Part shown: positions 8,620-16,064 of the stretch, piece after piece
Layout: each line of letters begins with the position of its first letter
How positions within the stretch are numbered: the first letter of the stretch is position 1
Source of the DNA: Helicobacter pylori
GTDB taxonomy: Bacteria > Campylobacterota > Campylobacteria > Campylobacterales > Helicobacteraceae
Length of the DNA: 64,000 nt
NCBI RefSeq assembly: GCF_030323545.1
Contig: NZ_CP122954.1
Location: 868,001-932,000 of the forward strand
Direction of reading: 5' to 3'
The notes under the pieces: model-generated
What the model was told of the DNA's origin: nothing
Database searches by the model: none
Seen by the model: the letters and a program-made list of their open reading frames with translations, nothing else
Position numbers and translations under genes: made by a program

Positions 8620-9594
8620 ATGGCCATTGATTTAGCAGAAGTTACAGGAGCTAAAGCCGCACAAGAAAGGAAAAAAGAGCAGCCCACAATCGCTAACGGG
8701 TTGGATAAAAACGCTTTCATGAAACTCTTTTTAGAGCAATTGAAAAATCAAGACCCTACCGCTCCTATGGAAACGGATAAGATCATCACCCAAACCGCAC
8801 AGCTCACGCAAGTGGAAATGCAAGAAGAAAACAAAAAAACCATGCAAGAAGTCGCCAGCGCGATGAAATCCAATAAAGAAACTAACGAGTCTTTAAAAGA
8901 CTTTCAAGGCGCTTTAAAAGACACCATGGAAAACCTTAATAAAGGCATGGACGATAGCCTAAAGGCTAATAATGCTTTAAGGGAAGTGAGCGCGCTCAAT
9001 TCTGTGAGCATGATAGGTAAAATCGCTGAAACCGATGTGAGCGGGGCGAATTTTGATGGCAACAATAAGCTTTCTTTTTCGCTCTTTTTTGATGAAAAAA
9101 TTGACGCTTCTAAAGGAGTGCCAGCGATTCAAATCCTGAATGAAAACAATGAATTAGTCAAAACGATTCCTTTAAAAGATTATAACGGGCAAAAGGGGTA
9201 TATCAATTTTGAATGGGACGGCTTGAACGAAAAGGGCGAAAAAGTCCCTAAAGGCAATTATAAAATCAAGGCTGAATACAATTTAGACTCCCAAAGCAAG
9301 CAGTATTTGCAAACGCGCATCGGTAGGGGCGAAGTGGAAAGCGTGATTTTTGATAAAGGCAAGCCCATGCTAAGAATGGGCGAAATGGTTTTACCCATAG
9401 ACAGCGCGATAGAGTTTTATAAACCGGATCAAAAACCCCTTGATCAAAAGCCGCTCGAACAAAAACCCCTTGATCAAAAGCTCTCTGATCAAAAACCTCA
9501 AAAGCTCTCTGAACAAAAGTCGCTTGATCAAAAACCGCTTGATCAAAAACTCTCTGATCAAAAGCCCCAAACCCCCCCTAAAGAGACAGCATGA
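8620..9594 (+). CDS. flgD: Flagellar hook assembly scaffold FlgD
   Basis: Hook-cap scaffold that sits at the growing hook tip and is discarded when the hook is complete. It has 324 residues. The conserved N-terminal region holds LDKNAFMKLFLEQLKNQDPTAPME (near 29-50). The FlgD Ig/tudor-like part is around 120-260, with the FlgD_ig core YINFEWDGLNEKGEKVPKGNY. From residue 270 it ends in a pentapeptide repeat tail (DQKPL type). It overlaps flgE2 by four bases (ATGA). Confidence 0.94.
   Translation: MAIDLAEVTGAKAAQERKKEQPTIANGLDKNAFMKLFLEQLKNQDPTAPMETDKIITQTAQLTQVEMQEENKKTMQEVASAMKSNKETNESLKDFQGALKDTMENLNKGMDDSLKANNALREVSALNSVSMIGKIAETDVSGANFDGNNKLSFSLFFDEKIDASKGVPAIQILNENNELVKTIPLKDYNGQKGYINFEWDGLNEKGEKVPKGNYKIKAEYNLDSQSKQYLQTRIGRGEVESVIFDKGKPMLRMGEMVLPIDSAIEFYKPDQKPLDQKPLEQKPLDQKLSDQKPQKLSEQKSLDQKPLDQKLSDQKPQTPPKETA
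9427..9570 (+). repeat. 15-bp coding tandem repeat in flgD (DQKPL pentapeptides)
   Basis: About nine imperfect 15-bp units encode D/E-Q-K-P/L/S-L/S/Q, at residues 270 to about 317 of FlgD. GATCAAAA recurs in nearly every unit. Because each unit is a multiple of three, copy-number change would alter tail length without breaking the frame. Confidence 0.9.
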
Positions 9595-11408
9595 ACGACA
9601 CCTTATTAAACGCTTATAGCGGGATTAAGACCCACCAGTTTGGCATTGATAGCCTTTCAAACAATATCGCCAATGTCAATACTTTAGGCTATCGCTCCAA
9701 TGATCCGGAGTTTAAGACCCTATTTTCTTCGCATTTAGACGCTTTGAACGCCAAATCCGTTGTGGCTAATGACCGAAATTACGGCGTTACAGGATCAGGC
9801 AATGTCCTTTCTAATAAAGACGGGGAATACATGCCAAGCGAGGGGGAATTCCACATGGCGTATCAAGGCAAGGGCTGGTTTGTGATAGGGCCCAATAAAA
9901 ATGGGGAAATGACCATTAATAAAGACGGCTTTAGCAAAAAACAGGATAATTTTCTCACGCGCGCCGGCAATTTCGCCAGGGACGCTGATGGCTATTTAGT
10001 AACCCCTGAGGGCTATTATGTCTATGGCATTGATTTGAAAAAAATCAAAGACGGCACGCTCAATTCCACCGCCAGAGATGAAGACATTGAAAAATTGCAT
10101 GGCAACACCCTTTCGCCCTTACAAATCCCCCAAGATTTGACTTACCAGCCCGTGCTTAGCACGAAAGTGGGTATTAGCGTGAATCTAAACCCTAAAGACC
10201 ATTTAAAAGGCGCACAAGATTTTTTCTTAAACGACAAGGGCGAGATTATTAAAGAGCGTTTTTTAAACCAGGATATTAACGCTTTAGCGAATGACGATAA
10301 CGAGCCAATAGATGCAATCACCAATCGTAAATTAAACATCAGTATCCAAAAAGAGAATGGCAAAAAAGAGGATTTGGTTTTCACTTATGGGGACGCTGAA
10401 AAAGGCGAAAACCAATTCAAAACTTTAGGCGATTTGCAAAAACTCTTTAAAGAAAAAACCGGGCTAGACTTAAACCTCATCAAAAGCGAAAAAGACGCCA
10501 AAAGCCCACCCCTTTTATTAGAGATCGCTAATCCTAGCCAAACGCCTATCACCTTTAGCTTGAGTGGGGGCATTGCGGATAAATTGGGCTTGAAAGCGGA
10601 CGGAATGGAACTAAAAAAGGGCATTAGCAGGGATTCAGTAGCGATCAAAATCCCTTATTACAGCACAGAAGTGGATATTTATGATAAAGCCGGGGATAAA
10701 TACTTGCTCCAAAGCGAATATTACATGACCAATTCTAACGATCCCACATCAAGCCCCACGAGTAAAAGGAAAAACCAAACTTGGGAAGTGAAAAGCTACA
10801 TCGCAGATCCCAAAAACAAAACCCCTATCAATGATCCTACTTGGGAAATTGTCGGCTTTGATTCAGCCACGCACAAAATGAAATCCGCCCCCATGACTTT
10901 GGATTTTAAAGGCAATAAACTCACCTACTCTTTAGATAAAAGCGAAAACCATGATTCTAGCGATTTGTCTTACCAAGACTCCAAACTCCTAGAAGCGAGT
11001 CAAGACGGCAAGCCTAGGGGCATTTTTAGAGACATGCGCATTGAAGAAAATGGCGTGATTTCTCTAGCCTTTAGTAATGGGGTGGTAGAGCCGGTCGCTC
11101 GCATCGGTATTTTAGCTTTCACTAACGATCAAGGCTTGAGAAAAATCGGCGGTAACCTCTATGAAATGCAAGAAGGCACCATTAATGGCGAAAACAGACC
11201 CCTAAGCGGTAACCCCATTTTAGGGTGGGACGAAGAGGGCAAGCTCAAGTTTGGGAAAATCAGGCATAAATATTTAGAAACGAGCAATGTGAATGCCGGG
11301 AACGCCCTAACCAATCTCATTTTAATGCAAAGAGGCTATTCTATGAACGCTAGAGCCTTTGGCGCGGGCGATGACATGATTAAAGAAGCTATTAGTTTGA
11401 AAAAATAA
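9591..11408 (+). CDS. flgE2: Flagellar hook protein paralogue FlgE2
   Basis: Flagellar axial protein of the FlgE/F/G family, 605 residues. The N-terminus (LLNAYSGIKTHQFGIDSLSNNIANVNTLGYR) is the rod/hook coiled-coil motif. The C-terminus (LETSNVNAGNALTNLILMQR followed by GYSMNARAF) is the matching conserved heptad region. The variable middle includes GWFVIGPNKNGEM and TRAGNFARDADGYLVTPEGYY, both typical of FlgE. The principal hook gene flgE (HP0870) is elsewhere in the genome; this is the second copy (HP0908). Its linkage to fliK and flgD supports a hook role. Confidence 0.9.
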   Translation: MNDTLLNAYSGIKTHQFGIDSLSNNIANVNTLGYRSNDPEFKTLFSSHLDALNAKSVVANDRNYGVTGSGNVLSNKDGEYMPSEGEFHMAYQGKGWFVIGPNKNGEMTINKDGFSKKQDNFLTRAGNFARDADGYLVTPEGYYVYGIDLKKIKDGTLNSTARDEDIEKLHGNTLSPLQIPQDLTYQPVLSTKVGISVNLNPKDHLKGAQDFFLNDKGEIIKERFLNQDINALANDDNEPIDAITNRKLNISIQKENGKKEDLVFTYGDAEKGENQFKTLGDLQKLFKEKTGLDLNLIKSEKDAKSPPLLLEIANPSQTPITFSLSGGIADKLGLKADGMELKKGISRDSVAIKIPYYSTEVDIYDKAGDKYLLQSEYYMTNSNDPTSSPTSKRKNQTWEVKSYIADPKNKTPINDPTWEIVGFDSATHKMKSAPMTLDFKGNKLTYSLDKSENHDSSDLSYQDSKLLEASQDGKPRGIFRDMRIEENGVISLAFSNGVVEPVARIGILAFTNDQGLRKIGGNLYEMQEGTINGENRPLSGNPILGWDEEGKLKFGKIRHKYLETSNVNAGNALTNLILMQRGYSMNARAFGAGDDMIKEAISLKK

Positions 11409-11459
11409 AGGACTAAAATAAGGAGTGTGGTAAAATATCCTTTTTAATAAGGATATTTA

Positions 11460-12095
11460 ATGATACCCACACAGCTTAATGAAATTGCAAAATTTTTAAA
11501 AACAAACCCTTATAATTTGTCTCAACCCTTACAGGATGGACGCTTAAATTCATCGGTCAATGAAGAAGAAATTTTAAACGCCATCAAACATTTTTTTCCT
11601 ATCCAACTGCCAAAAGCCAGAGAGTGGTGGGATTTTAGTTTTAAAGAAAACGATATTTTTTATCCTGTCAATATTAAAATCACCACCACAAAAACCGCTG
11701 ACAATCTTAATTGTAAATTAGGGATTTATTATGCGTTGTGTGGCTTATTGCCGACTTTCAATAACGAAATTGCATGGGAAAAATACTTTCAAAAACTGCA
11801 TAAAGACTTAGGCAAAAACACCGATAGGGACTATTATTTTTTAATTATCAACAAAAACGATCCTAAAGATATTTTTATCAATTCCTTAAAAGGCATTCAA
11901 ACTCTTCAGCCAAATGGCAATAACTTGCCCTTCCAATGCAAGTGGGATAACAACAGAGAAATCATTCAAAGAGATTTTGATGGAAGTAAAAACTCCATCT
12001 TAAGCGCTTTAGCTGAAAGTGTTAAGTTAATAGCTAATATTTATTTAGCATTCAAAGAATTTTTTGGAGGGTTTTTTGCATCAATTAGATATTAA
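11460..12095 (+). CDS. Putative type II restriction endonuclease
   Basis: A 211-residue protein (HP0909 position) directly upstream of and overlapping a DNA methyltransferase, so it is probably the cognate endonuclease. It contains a possible PD-(D/E)XK core: WWDFSFKENDIFYPVNIKI at residues 56-74, with D58, D65, N71 and K73. The second acidic residue usually found two before the lysine is Asn here. The start ATG is at 11460, nine bases after the AAGGA signal. The assignment rests mainly on context and the weak motif. The recognition sequence cannot be read from sequence; the homologous pair may belong to the GTNNAC (Hpy8I-type) group. Confidence 0.6.
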   Translation: MIPTQLNEIAKFLKTNPYNLSQPLQDGRLNSSVNEEEILNAIKHFFPIQLPKAREWWDFSFKENDIFYPVNIKITTTKTADNLNCKLGIYYALCGLLPTFNNEIAWEKYFQKLHKDLGKNTDRDYYFLIINKNDPKDIFINSLKGIQTLQPNGNNLPFQCKWDNNREIIQRDFDGSKNSILSALAESVKLIANIYLAFKEFFGGFFASIRY

Positions 12096-13224
12096 AACTT
12101 TAGGGCAGGTTTTCACCCCTAAAAAGATAGTGGATTTCATGCTCACTCTCAAACACAATCATGGGAGTGTTTTAGAGCCAAGCGCGGGCGATGGGAGTTT
12201 TTTAAAGCGCTTAAAAAAGGCTGTAGGGATTGAAATCGATCCTAAAATCTACCCTAAAAATGCCCTTTGCATGGACTTTTTTGACTACCCTTTAGAAAAC
12301 CAATTTGACACCATTATCGGCAACCCGCCCTATGTCAAGCACAAGGATATTGCGCCAAGCACTAAAGAAAAACTCCATTACAGCCTTTTTGATGAAAGGA
12401 GTAATCTATACTTGTTTTTCATAGAAAAAGCGATCAAGCATTTAAAACCTAAAGGCGAATTGATTTTCATCACCCCAAGGGATTTTTTAAAATCCACTTC
12501 TAGCGTGAAATTAAACGAATGGATTTACAAAGAAGGCACGATAACGCATTTTTTTGAATTAGGCGATCAAAAAATTTTCCCAAACGCCATGCCTAATTGC
12601 GTGATTTTTCGTTTTTGTAAGGGTGATTTCAGTAGAATCACCAACGATGGTTTGCAATTTTTGTGCAAAAAAGGCATTTTGTATTTCCTCAACCAATCTT
12701 ACACGCAAAAATTAAGCGAGGTTTTTAAGGTTAAGGTGGGGGCAGTGAGCGGGTGCGATAAGATTTTTAAAAATGAAAAATACGGGAATTTAGAATTTGT
12801 CACTTCAATCACGAAAAGAACCCATGTTTTAGAAAAAATGGTTTTTGTCAATGAGCCTAATGATTATTTACTCCAGCATAAAGATAGCTTGATGCAAAGA
12901 AAGATTAAAAAATTCAATGAAAATAACTGGTACAAATGGGGTAGAATGCATCACATATCCCCTAAAAAACGCATTTATGTCAACACCAAAACGCGCCAAA
13001 AAAACCCCTTTTTCATCCACCAATGCCCTAATTATGACGGCTCTATTTTAGCGCTATTCCCTTATAACCAAAACCTAGACTTACAAAATCTCTGCGACAA
13101 ACTCAACGCTATCAACTGGCAAGAATTGGGCTTTGTGTGCGATGGGCGTTTTTTGTTTTCGCAACGCTCTTTAGAAAACGCACTTTTGCCTAAAAACTTT
13201 TTAAATGAGGGTAAAACTTGTTAG
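12076..13224 (+). CDS. Type II adenine-N6 DNA methyltransferase
   Basis: Adenine methyltransferase that protects host DNA from the adjacent nuclease (HP0910 position). It is 382 residues from the TTG at 12076, which has GGAGGG five bases upstream; the frame is open from 12064. Motif X is LGQVFTPKKIVDFM, motif I LEPSAGDGSFLK, and motif IV IIGNPPYV, which is the gamma-class order with a C-terminal target-recognition region (about 215-382). Its 5' end overlaps the nuclease gene by 20 bases and its 3' end overlaps the helicase start by 7, so the three genes are probably co-translated. Confidence 0.9.
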   Translation: MHQLDIKTLGQVFTPKKIVDFMLTLKHNHGSVLEPSAGDGSFLKRLKKAVGIEIDPKIYPKNALCMDFFDYPLENQFDTIIGNPPYVKHKDIAPSTKEKLHYSLFDERSNLYLFFIEKAIKHLKPKGELIFITPRDFLKSTSSVKLNEWIYKEGTITHFFELGDQKIFPNAMPNCVIFRFCKGDFSRITNDGLQFLCKKGILYFLNQSYTQKLSEVFKVKVGAVSGCDKIFKNEKYGNLEFVTSITKRTHVLEKMVFVNEPNDYLLQHKDSLMQRKIKKFNENNWYKWGRMHHISPKKRIYVNTKTRQKNPFFIHQCPNYDGSILALFPYNQNLDLQNLCDKLNAINWQELGFVCDGRFLFSQRSLENALLPKNFLNEGKTC

Positions 13225-15245
13225 AAACTTTGCCATTAAACCCTGAGCAAAAAAAAGCGGCTTCAGCTTTGAAAGGGTATAATTTAGTGATTGCAAGCGC
13301 CGGCACAGGAAAGACTTCTACGATTGTGGGGCGCATTTTATACCTGCTTGATAACGGCATCAAGCCTGAAGAAATCTTGCTTTTGACTTTCACCAATAAA
13401 GCGAGTAATGAAATGATCGCTAGGGTGGCTAAATATTTTAAATCAAGCTCAAAAATTGAAGCGGGCACTTTCCATGCGGTGGCGTATCGCTATTTAAAAG
13501 AGCATTACCCCAATTTAAGCCTAAAGCAACCTAAAGAATTGAAAAAACTTTTAGAAAGCATTGTGGATACCAAAAACGCCATAGATGACGATAAAAAGCC
13601 CTACACTCCGCAGCATCTCTACGCCCTCTATTCTCTTTACACCAACGCTCTAAAACAAGAAGATTTTAGTACATGGCTTTCTCATAAAAACCCTGAACAC
13701 ACACCATACGCCGCCTTTTATGAAAACATTTTAGACGAATTTGAAAACACTAAAAAAAAGCATAATTATATTGACTATAACGACTTACTGCTGCTATTTA
13801 AACAAGCGATGCTAGAAAGACCTAGCCCTTATAAAGAAGTGCTTTGCGATGAGTTTCAAGACACTAACCCCTTACAAGAATCCATTTTAGACGCTATCAA
13901 CCCTCCCAGTTTGTTTTGTGTGGGCGATTACGATCAGAGCATTTACGCTTTTAATGGGGCGGATATTTCTATCATTTCTAATTTCACCCAAAAATACAAA
14001 AACGCCCAGGTTTTCACGCTCACTAAAAACTACCGCTCTTCTAAAGAGATTTTGGATCTCGCTAATCAAGTGATACAGTGCAACGAGCGCATTTACCCTA
14101 AAAATTTAGAAGTGGTGAAATCAGGGAAATTCAATAAACCCACGCTTTTAAATTACAACGACAATATCGCGCAATGCCAAGACATCGCTAAACGCATTGT
14201 CATGCGAAAGAATTTTAAAGAAGTGGCAGTGATTTTTAGGAATAACGCGAGCGCGGATCAATTAGAAGCCGCTTTAAGATCCCACAATGTGCCAAGCAAA
14301 AGAAAAGGGAGCGCGAGCTTTTTTGAATCCAAAGAAGTGGCGTTAGCGTTAGATATTTGCGCGCTCATCTTTAACCCTAAAGACATTATGGCAGCCATTC
14401 ACGTTTTAAGCTATATCAGCGATATTGGCTCTAACACCGCTAAAGACATTCATGAGGCCTTAATGCTTTTAGGCAATGGCGATCTCAAATTGGCTTTAAT
14501 CCAGCCTGATAAAGAAGCCAAAATTTACACGAAGAAAAAAGAAATCACCTCTATGGGGCTTTTTGAAGAAATTTTTGCCCTAGAAAACAGCTCAAGGTTT
14601 AACAGCGTGATAGATAAAGCGTTTCATTCGCACCCGGTGTTGATGCACCCTAAAATCTCACTCAATGGGGCTAAAATGCTTAGCGATTTTTTCATTCTTT
14701 ATACCAAAGCCCCTACCCATTCCCCTAGTGCTTTAATCCAACACATTTTAGAAAGCGCGTTTTTTCAAACCTTTAAAACACGCCTTTTAAAAGAGCGATC
14801 CAAAAATAAGGACGGCTCTTATAATGAGTTTAAAAAACTCCAGGTGCAAAAACGCTTCAATGAAAAAATGGACTTGCTGAGTTCTTTGGCGAAAAATTAC
14901 CAAAATTTAGGGCGTTTTTTAAACGGCACTTTAATAGGATCTAGTGAAGCCACGCAAGGCTGTGGCGTGAATCTATTGAGCGTGCATGCTTCTAAAGGCT
15001 TAGAATTTAAAGATGTTTATATTATAGATTTAATGGAGGGTCGTTTCCCTAACCACAAGCTCATGAATACCGGTGGGGGCATTGAAGAAGAGCGGCGGCT
15101 TTTTTATGTCGCTATCACAAGGGCTAAGGAAAATTTATGGCTTTCTTATGCGAAAAACGAATTGAGAGAAAACGCCAAACCTAAAGAGCATAAGCCTTCG
15201 GTGTTTTTGTATGAAGCGGGGCTTTTGAAACCCGATTTAAAATAA
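13218..15245 (+). CDS. rep: UvrD/Rep-family superfamily 1 DNA helicase
   Basis: 3'-5' DNA helicase of 675 residues (HP0911 position). Superfamily 1 motifs in order: Q motif NPEQKKAAS (8-16), motif I ASAGTGKTST (26-35), Ia LLTFTNKAS, II CDEFQDTN, III VGDYDQSIYAFNGAD, IV LTKNYRSS, V LLSVHASKGLEF, VI EEERRLFYVAITRAKENL. The start is the TTG at 13218, overlapping the methyltransferase stop and preceded by GAGGG. Whether it acts as Rep, UvrD or PcrA cannot be separated by motif alone. Its linkage to the R-M genes may be accidental. Confidence 0.9.
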   Translation: MLETLPLNPEQKKAASALKGYNLVIASAGTGKTSTIVGRILYLLDNGIKPEEILLLTFTNKASNEMIARVAKYFKSSSKIEAGTFHAVAYRYLKEHYPNLSLKQPKELKKLLESIVDTKNAIDDDKKPYTPQHLYALYSLYTNALKQEDFSTWLSHKNPEHTPYAAFYENILDEFENTKKKHNYIDYNDLLLLFKQAMLERPSPYKEVLCDEFQDTNPLQESILDAINPPSLFCVGDYDQSIYAFNGADISIISNFTQKYKNAQVFTLTKNYRSSKEILDLANQVIQCNERIYPKNLEVVKSGKFNKPTLLNYNDNIAQCQDIAKRIVMRKNFKEVAVIFRNNASADQLEAALRSHNVPSKRKGSASFFESKEVALALDICALIFNPKDIMAAIHVLSYISDIGSNTAKDIHEALMLLGNGDLKLALIQPDKEAKIYTKKKEITSMGLFEEIFALENSSRFNSVIDKAFHSHPVLMHPKISLNGAKMLSDFFILYTKAPTHSPSALIQHILESAFFQTFKTRLLKERSKNKDGSYNEFKKLQVQKRFNEKMDLLSSLAKNYQNLGRFLNGTLIGSSEATQGCGVNLLSVHASKGLEFKDVYIIDLMEGRFPNHKLMNTGGGIEEERRLFYVAITRAKENLWLSYAKNELRENAKPKEHKPSVFLYEAGLLKPDLK

Positions 15246-15338
15246 AATTGATTTTTGTATTGTTTGTTTAAGCAGAAAATGATATGATTACAGCGATAGT
15301 TAAGCCCCTAAGAGCTAGGAACTCTTAAGAGCTTGTTT

Positions 15339-15398
15339 TTAATAAAGTGGCTGTGTTAAGATTACCACTAAAACTATCGCTATAAAAATGACTTTCAT
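15339..15398 (-). CDS. Tiny hydrophobic peptide 1, candidate type I toxin
   Basis: A 19-residue frame, MKVIFIAIVLVVILTQPLY, starting at the ATG at 15398. GGAGG lies 6 bases upstream, inside a hairpin (15399-15425) that would sequester it. A perfect TATAAT (15513-15518, minus) predicts a transcript start near 15506 and a leader of about 108 nt. The peptide is a single hydrophobic helix strongly resembling Ibs-type toxins of E. coli in size and pattern. It shares leader architecture and the PLY ending with the second locus at 15594. H. pylori has known AapA/IsoA type I systems, but these peptides do not resemble AapA. Confidence 0.65.
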   Translation of the reverse strand: MKVIFIAIVLVVILTQPLY

Positions 15399-15425
15399 GG
15401 TAGTGCCTCCTAACGGAGTGCCACC
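15399..15425 (-). promoter_or_regulatory. SD-sequestering leader hairpin, peptide 1
   Basis: On the minus strand GGTGGCACTCC, loop GTTA, then GGAGGCACTACC folds into a stem of CTCC/GGAG extended by GGT/ACC and G-U pairs. The ribosome-binding site GGAGG is in the 3' arm and the ATG follows at once. Confidence 0.6.
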
Positions 15426-15512
15426 CACTGCAATCTCCCAACCCATTAGTTCAAAACTAATTGCTCCAAATCCGCTTAACACTAGAACACTACCATGTCA
15501 TATCATTTGAGT

Positions 15513-15518
15513 ATTATA
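15513..15518 (-). promoter_or_regulatory. -10 box for peptide 1 mRNA
   Basis: Perfect TATAAT on the minus strand in the context CACTATAATACTC, 115 bases upstream of the peptide-1 ATG. No other gene in this orientation lies within range. Confidence 0.6.
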
Positions 15519-15593
15519 GTGGGATTTTGTGGGATACAAAAAAACGCTAGCAATCATAGATTTTAAACTCTAGCTTGCGCTAGAGCCAAAATT

Positions 15594-15650
15594 TTAGTAT
15601 AATGGCGTTGTGAGGACCATTAAAACTATGATTACCAATAGTAATTTCAT
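15594..15650 (-). CDS. Tiny hydrophobic peptide 2, candidate type I toxin
   Basis: An 18-residue frame, MKLLLVIIVLMVLTTPLY, starting at the ATG at 15650 with AAGGAGA about 9 bases upstream. The SD sits in the hairpin GGTTA-CCCCGAAAGGAGA-TAACC (15655-15677). A TATAAT at 15761-15766 (minus) predicts a leader of about 104 nt, nearly the same as for peptide 1. A perfect TATAAT on the opposite strand (15598-15603) overlaps the end of the frame and would drive an antisense RNA across the peptide and its SD. The pair looks like a duplicated locus that has diverged. Confidence 0.65.
   Translation of the reverse strand: MKLLLVIIVLMVLTTPLY
15598..15603 (+). promoter_or_regulatory. Antisense -10 box overlapping the end of peptide 2
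   Basis: TATAAT on the plus strand lies within the complement of the codons for the last residues and stop (L-Y-stop). Transcription from about 15610 rightward would give an RNA complementary to the whole peptide-2 frame and the SD hairpin. At peptide 1 the equivalent position reads TAATAAAG, a weaker -10. Confidence 0.55.
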
Positions 15651-15654
15651 AGTT

Positions 15655-15677
15655 GGTTATCTCCTTTCGGGGTAACC
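15655..15677 (-). promoter_or_regulatory. SD-sequestering leader hairpin, peptide 2
   Basis: Minus-strand GGTTA (15673-15677) pairs with TAACC (15655-15659), and CCCC opposes AAGGAG inside, around a GAAA loop. This hides the ribosome-binding site of the peptide-2 gene. Confidence 0.6.
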
Positions 15678-15760
15678 ACCCACTATCACCCCAAACCCTA
15701 ACATGCTCCAAATTTTCACAACAAAAGAGATAACTTAAAATGACTATTTGCGTTAGCGTG

Positions 15761-15766
15761 ATTATA
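15761..15766 (-). promoter_or_regulatory. -10 box for peptide 2 mRNA
   Basis: Perfect TATAAT on the minus strand in AAACTATAATCACGC, 111 bases upstream of the peptide-2 ATG. This matches the 115-base spacing at the first locus. Confidence 0.6.
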
Positions 15767-15844
15767 GTTTAAAAAACTTAGAAATGCCCAAAAGCGTTTT
15801 TAAAACCCCCAAAAATTTAAGGCTAATCCCCCTATGAAATCCCG

Positions 15845-15992
15845 TTTTTTTTTTTTTTGTAAAAAGCGCTCTGGTTGTTGTAACTTTATTTCCTTGATAA
15901 GGGGGTTTTAAGGGGATTTTTAAGGTTAGTTTAATTTTCATTATGTGAAAATACTATCAATTACATCTAACAATTTGTATGGTAATACCATA
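15845..15992 (+). promoter_or_regulatory. alpA upstream region: T14 tract and palindrome
   Basis: A run of 14 T (15845-15858) lies about 205 bases upstream of the alpA ATG, and a perfect palindrome TATGGT-AAT-ACCATA lies at 15978-15992, 72 bases before the ATG. The homopolymer could slip and alter alpAB transcription; the palindrome could be an operator or an mRNA leader hairpin. No clear -10/-35 pair was identified, so the promoter itself is unplaced. Confidence 0.45.
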
Positions 15993-16064
15993 TCATAAGC
16001 CCTGATGTAACTTAAATCCCAAATTTAAACTCAATCAAGGAGCATCCCATTGATAAGGAAAATC

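Noticed and set aside
9427..9570. CRISPR-like array
   Set aside because: The repeat is coding, has no spacers and is in frame in flgD; no cas genes are present.
15339..15650. Calling the tiny peptides AapA/IsoA
   Set aside because: The peptides lack the basic N-terminal segment and sequence of AapA; only the general type I layout is shared.
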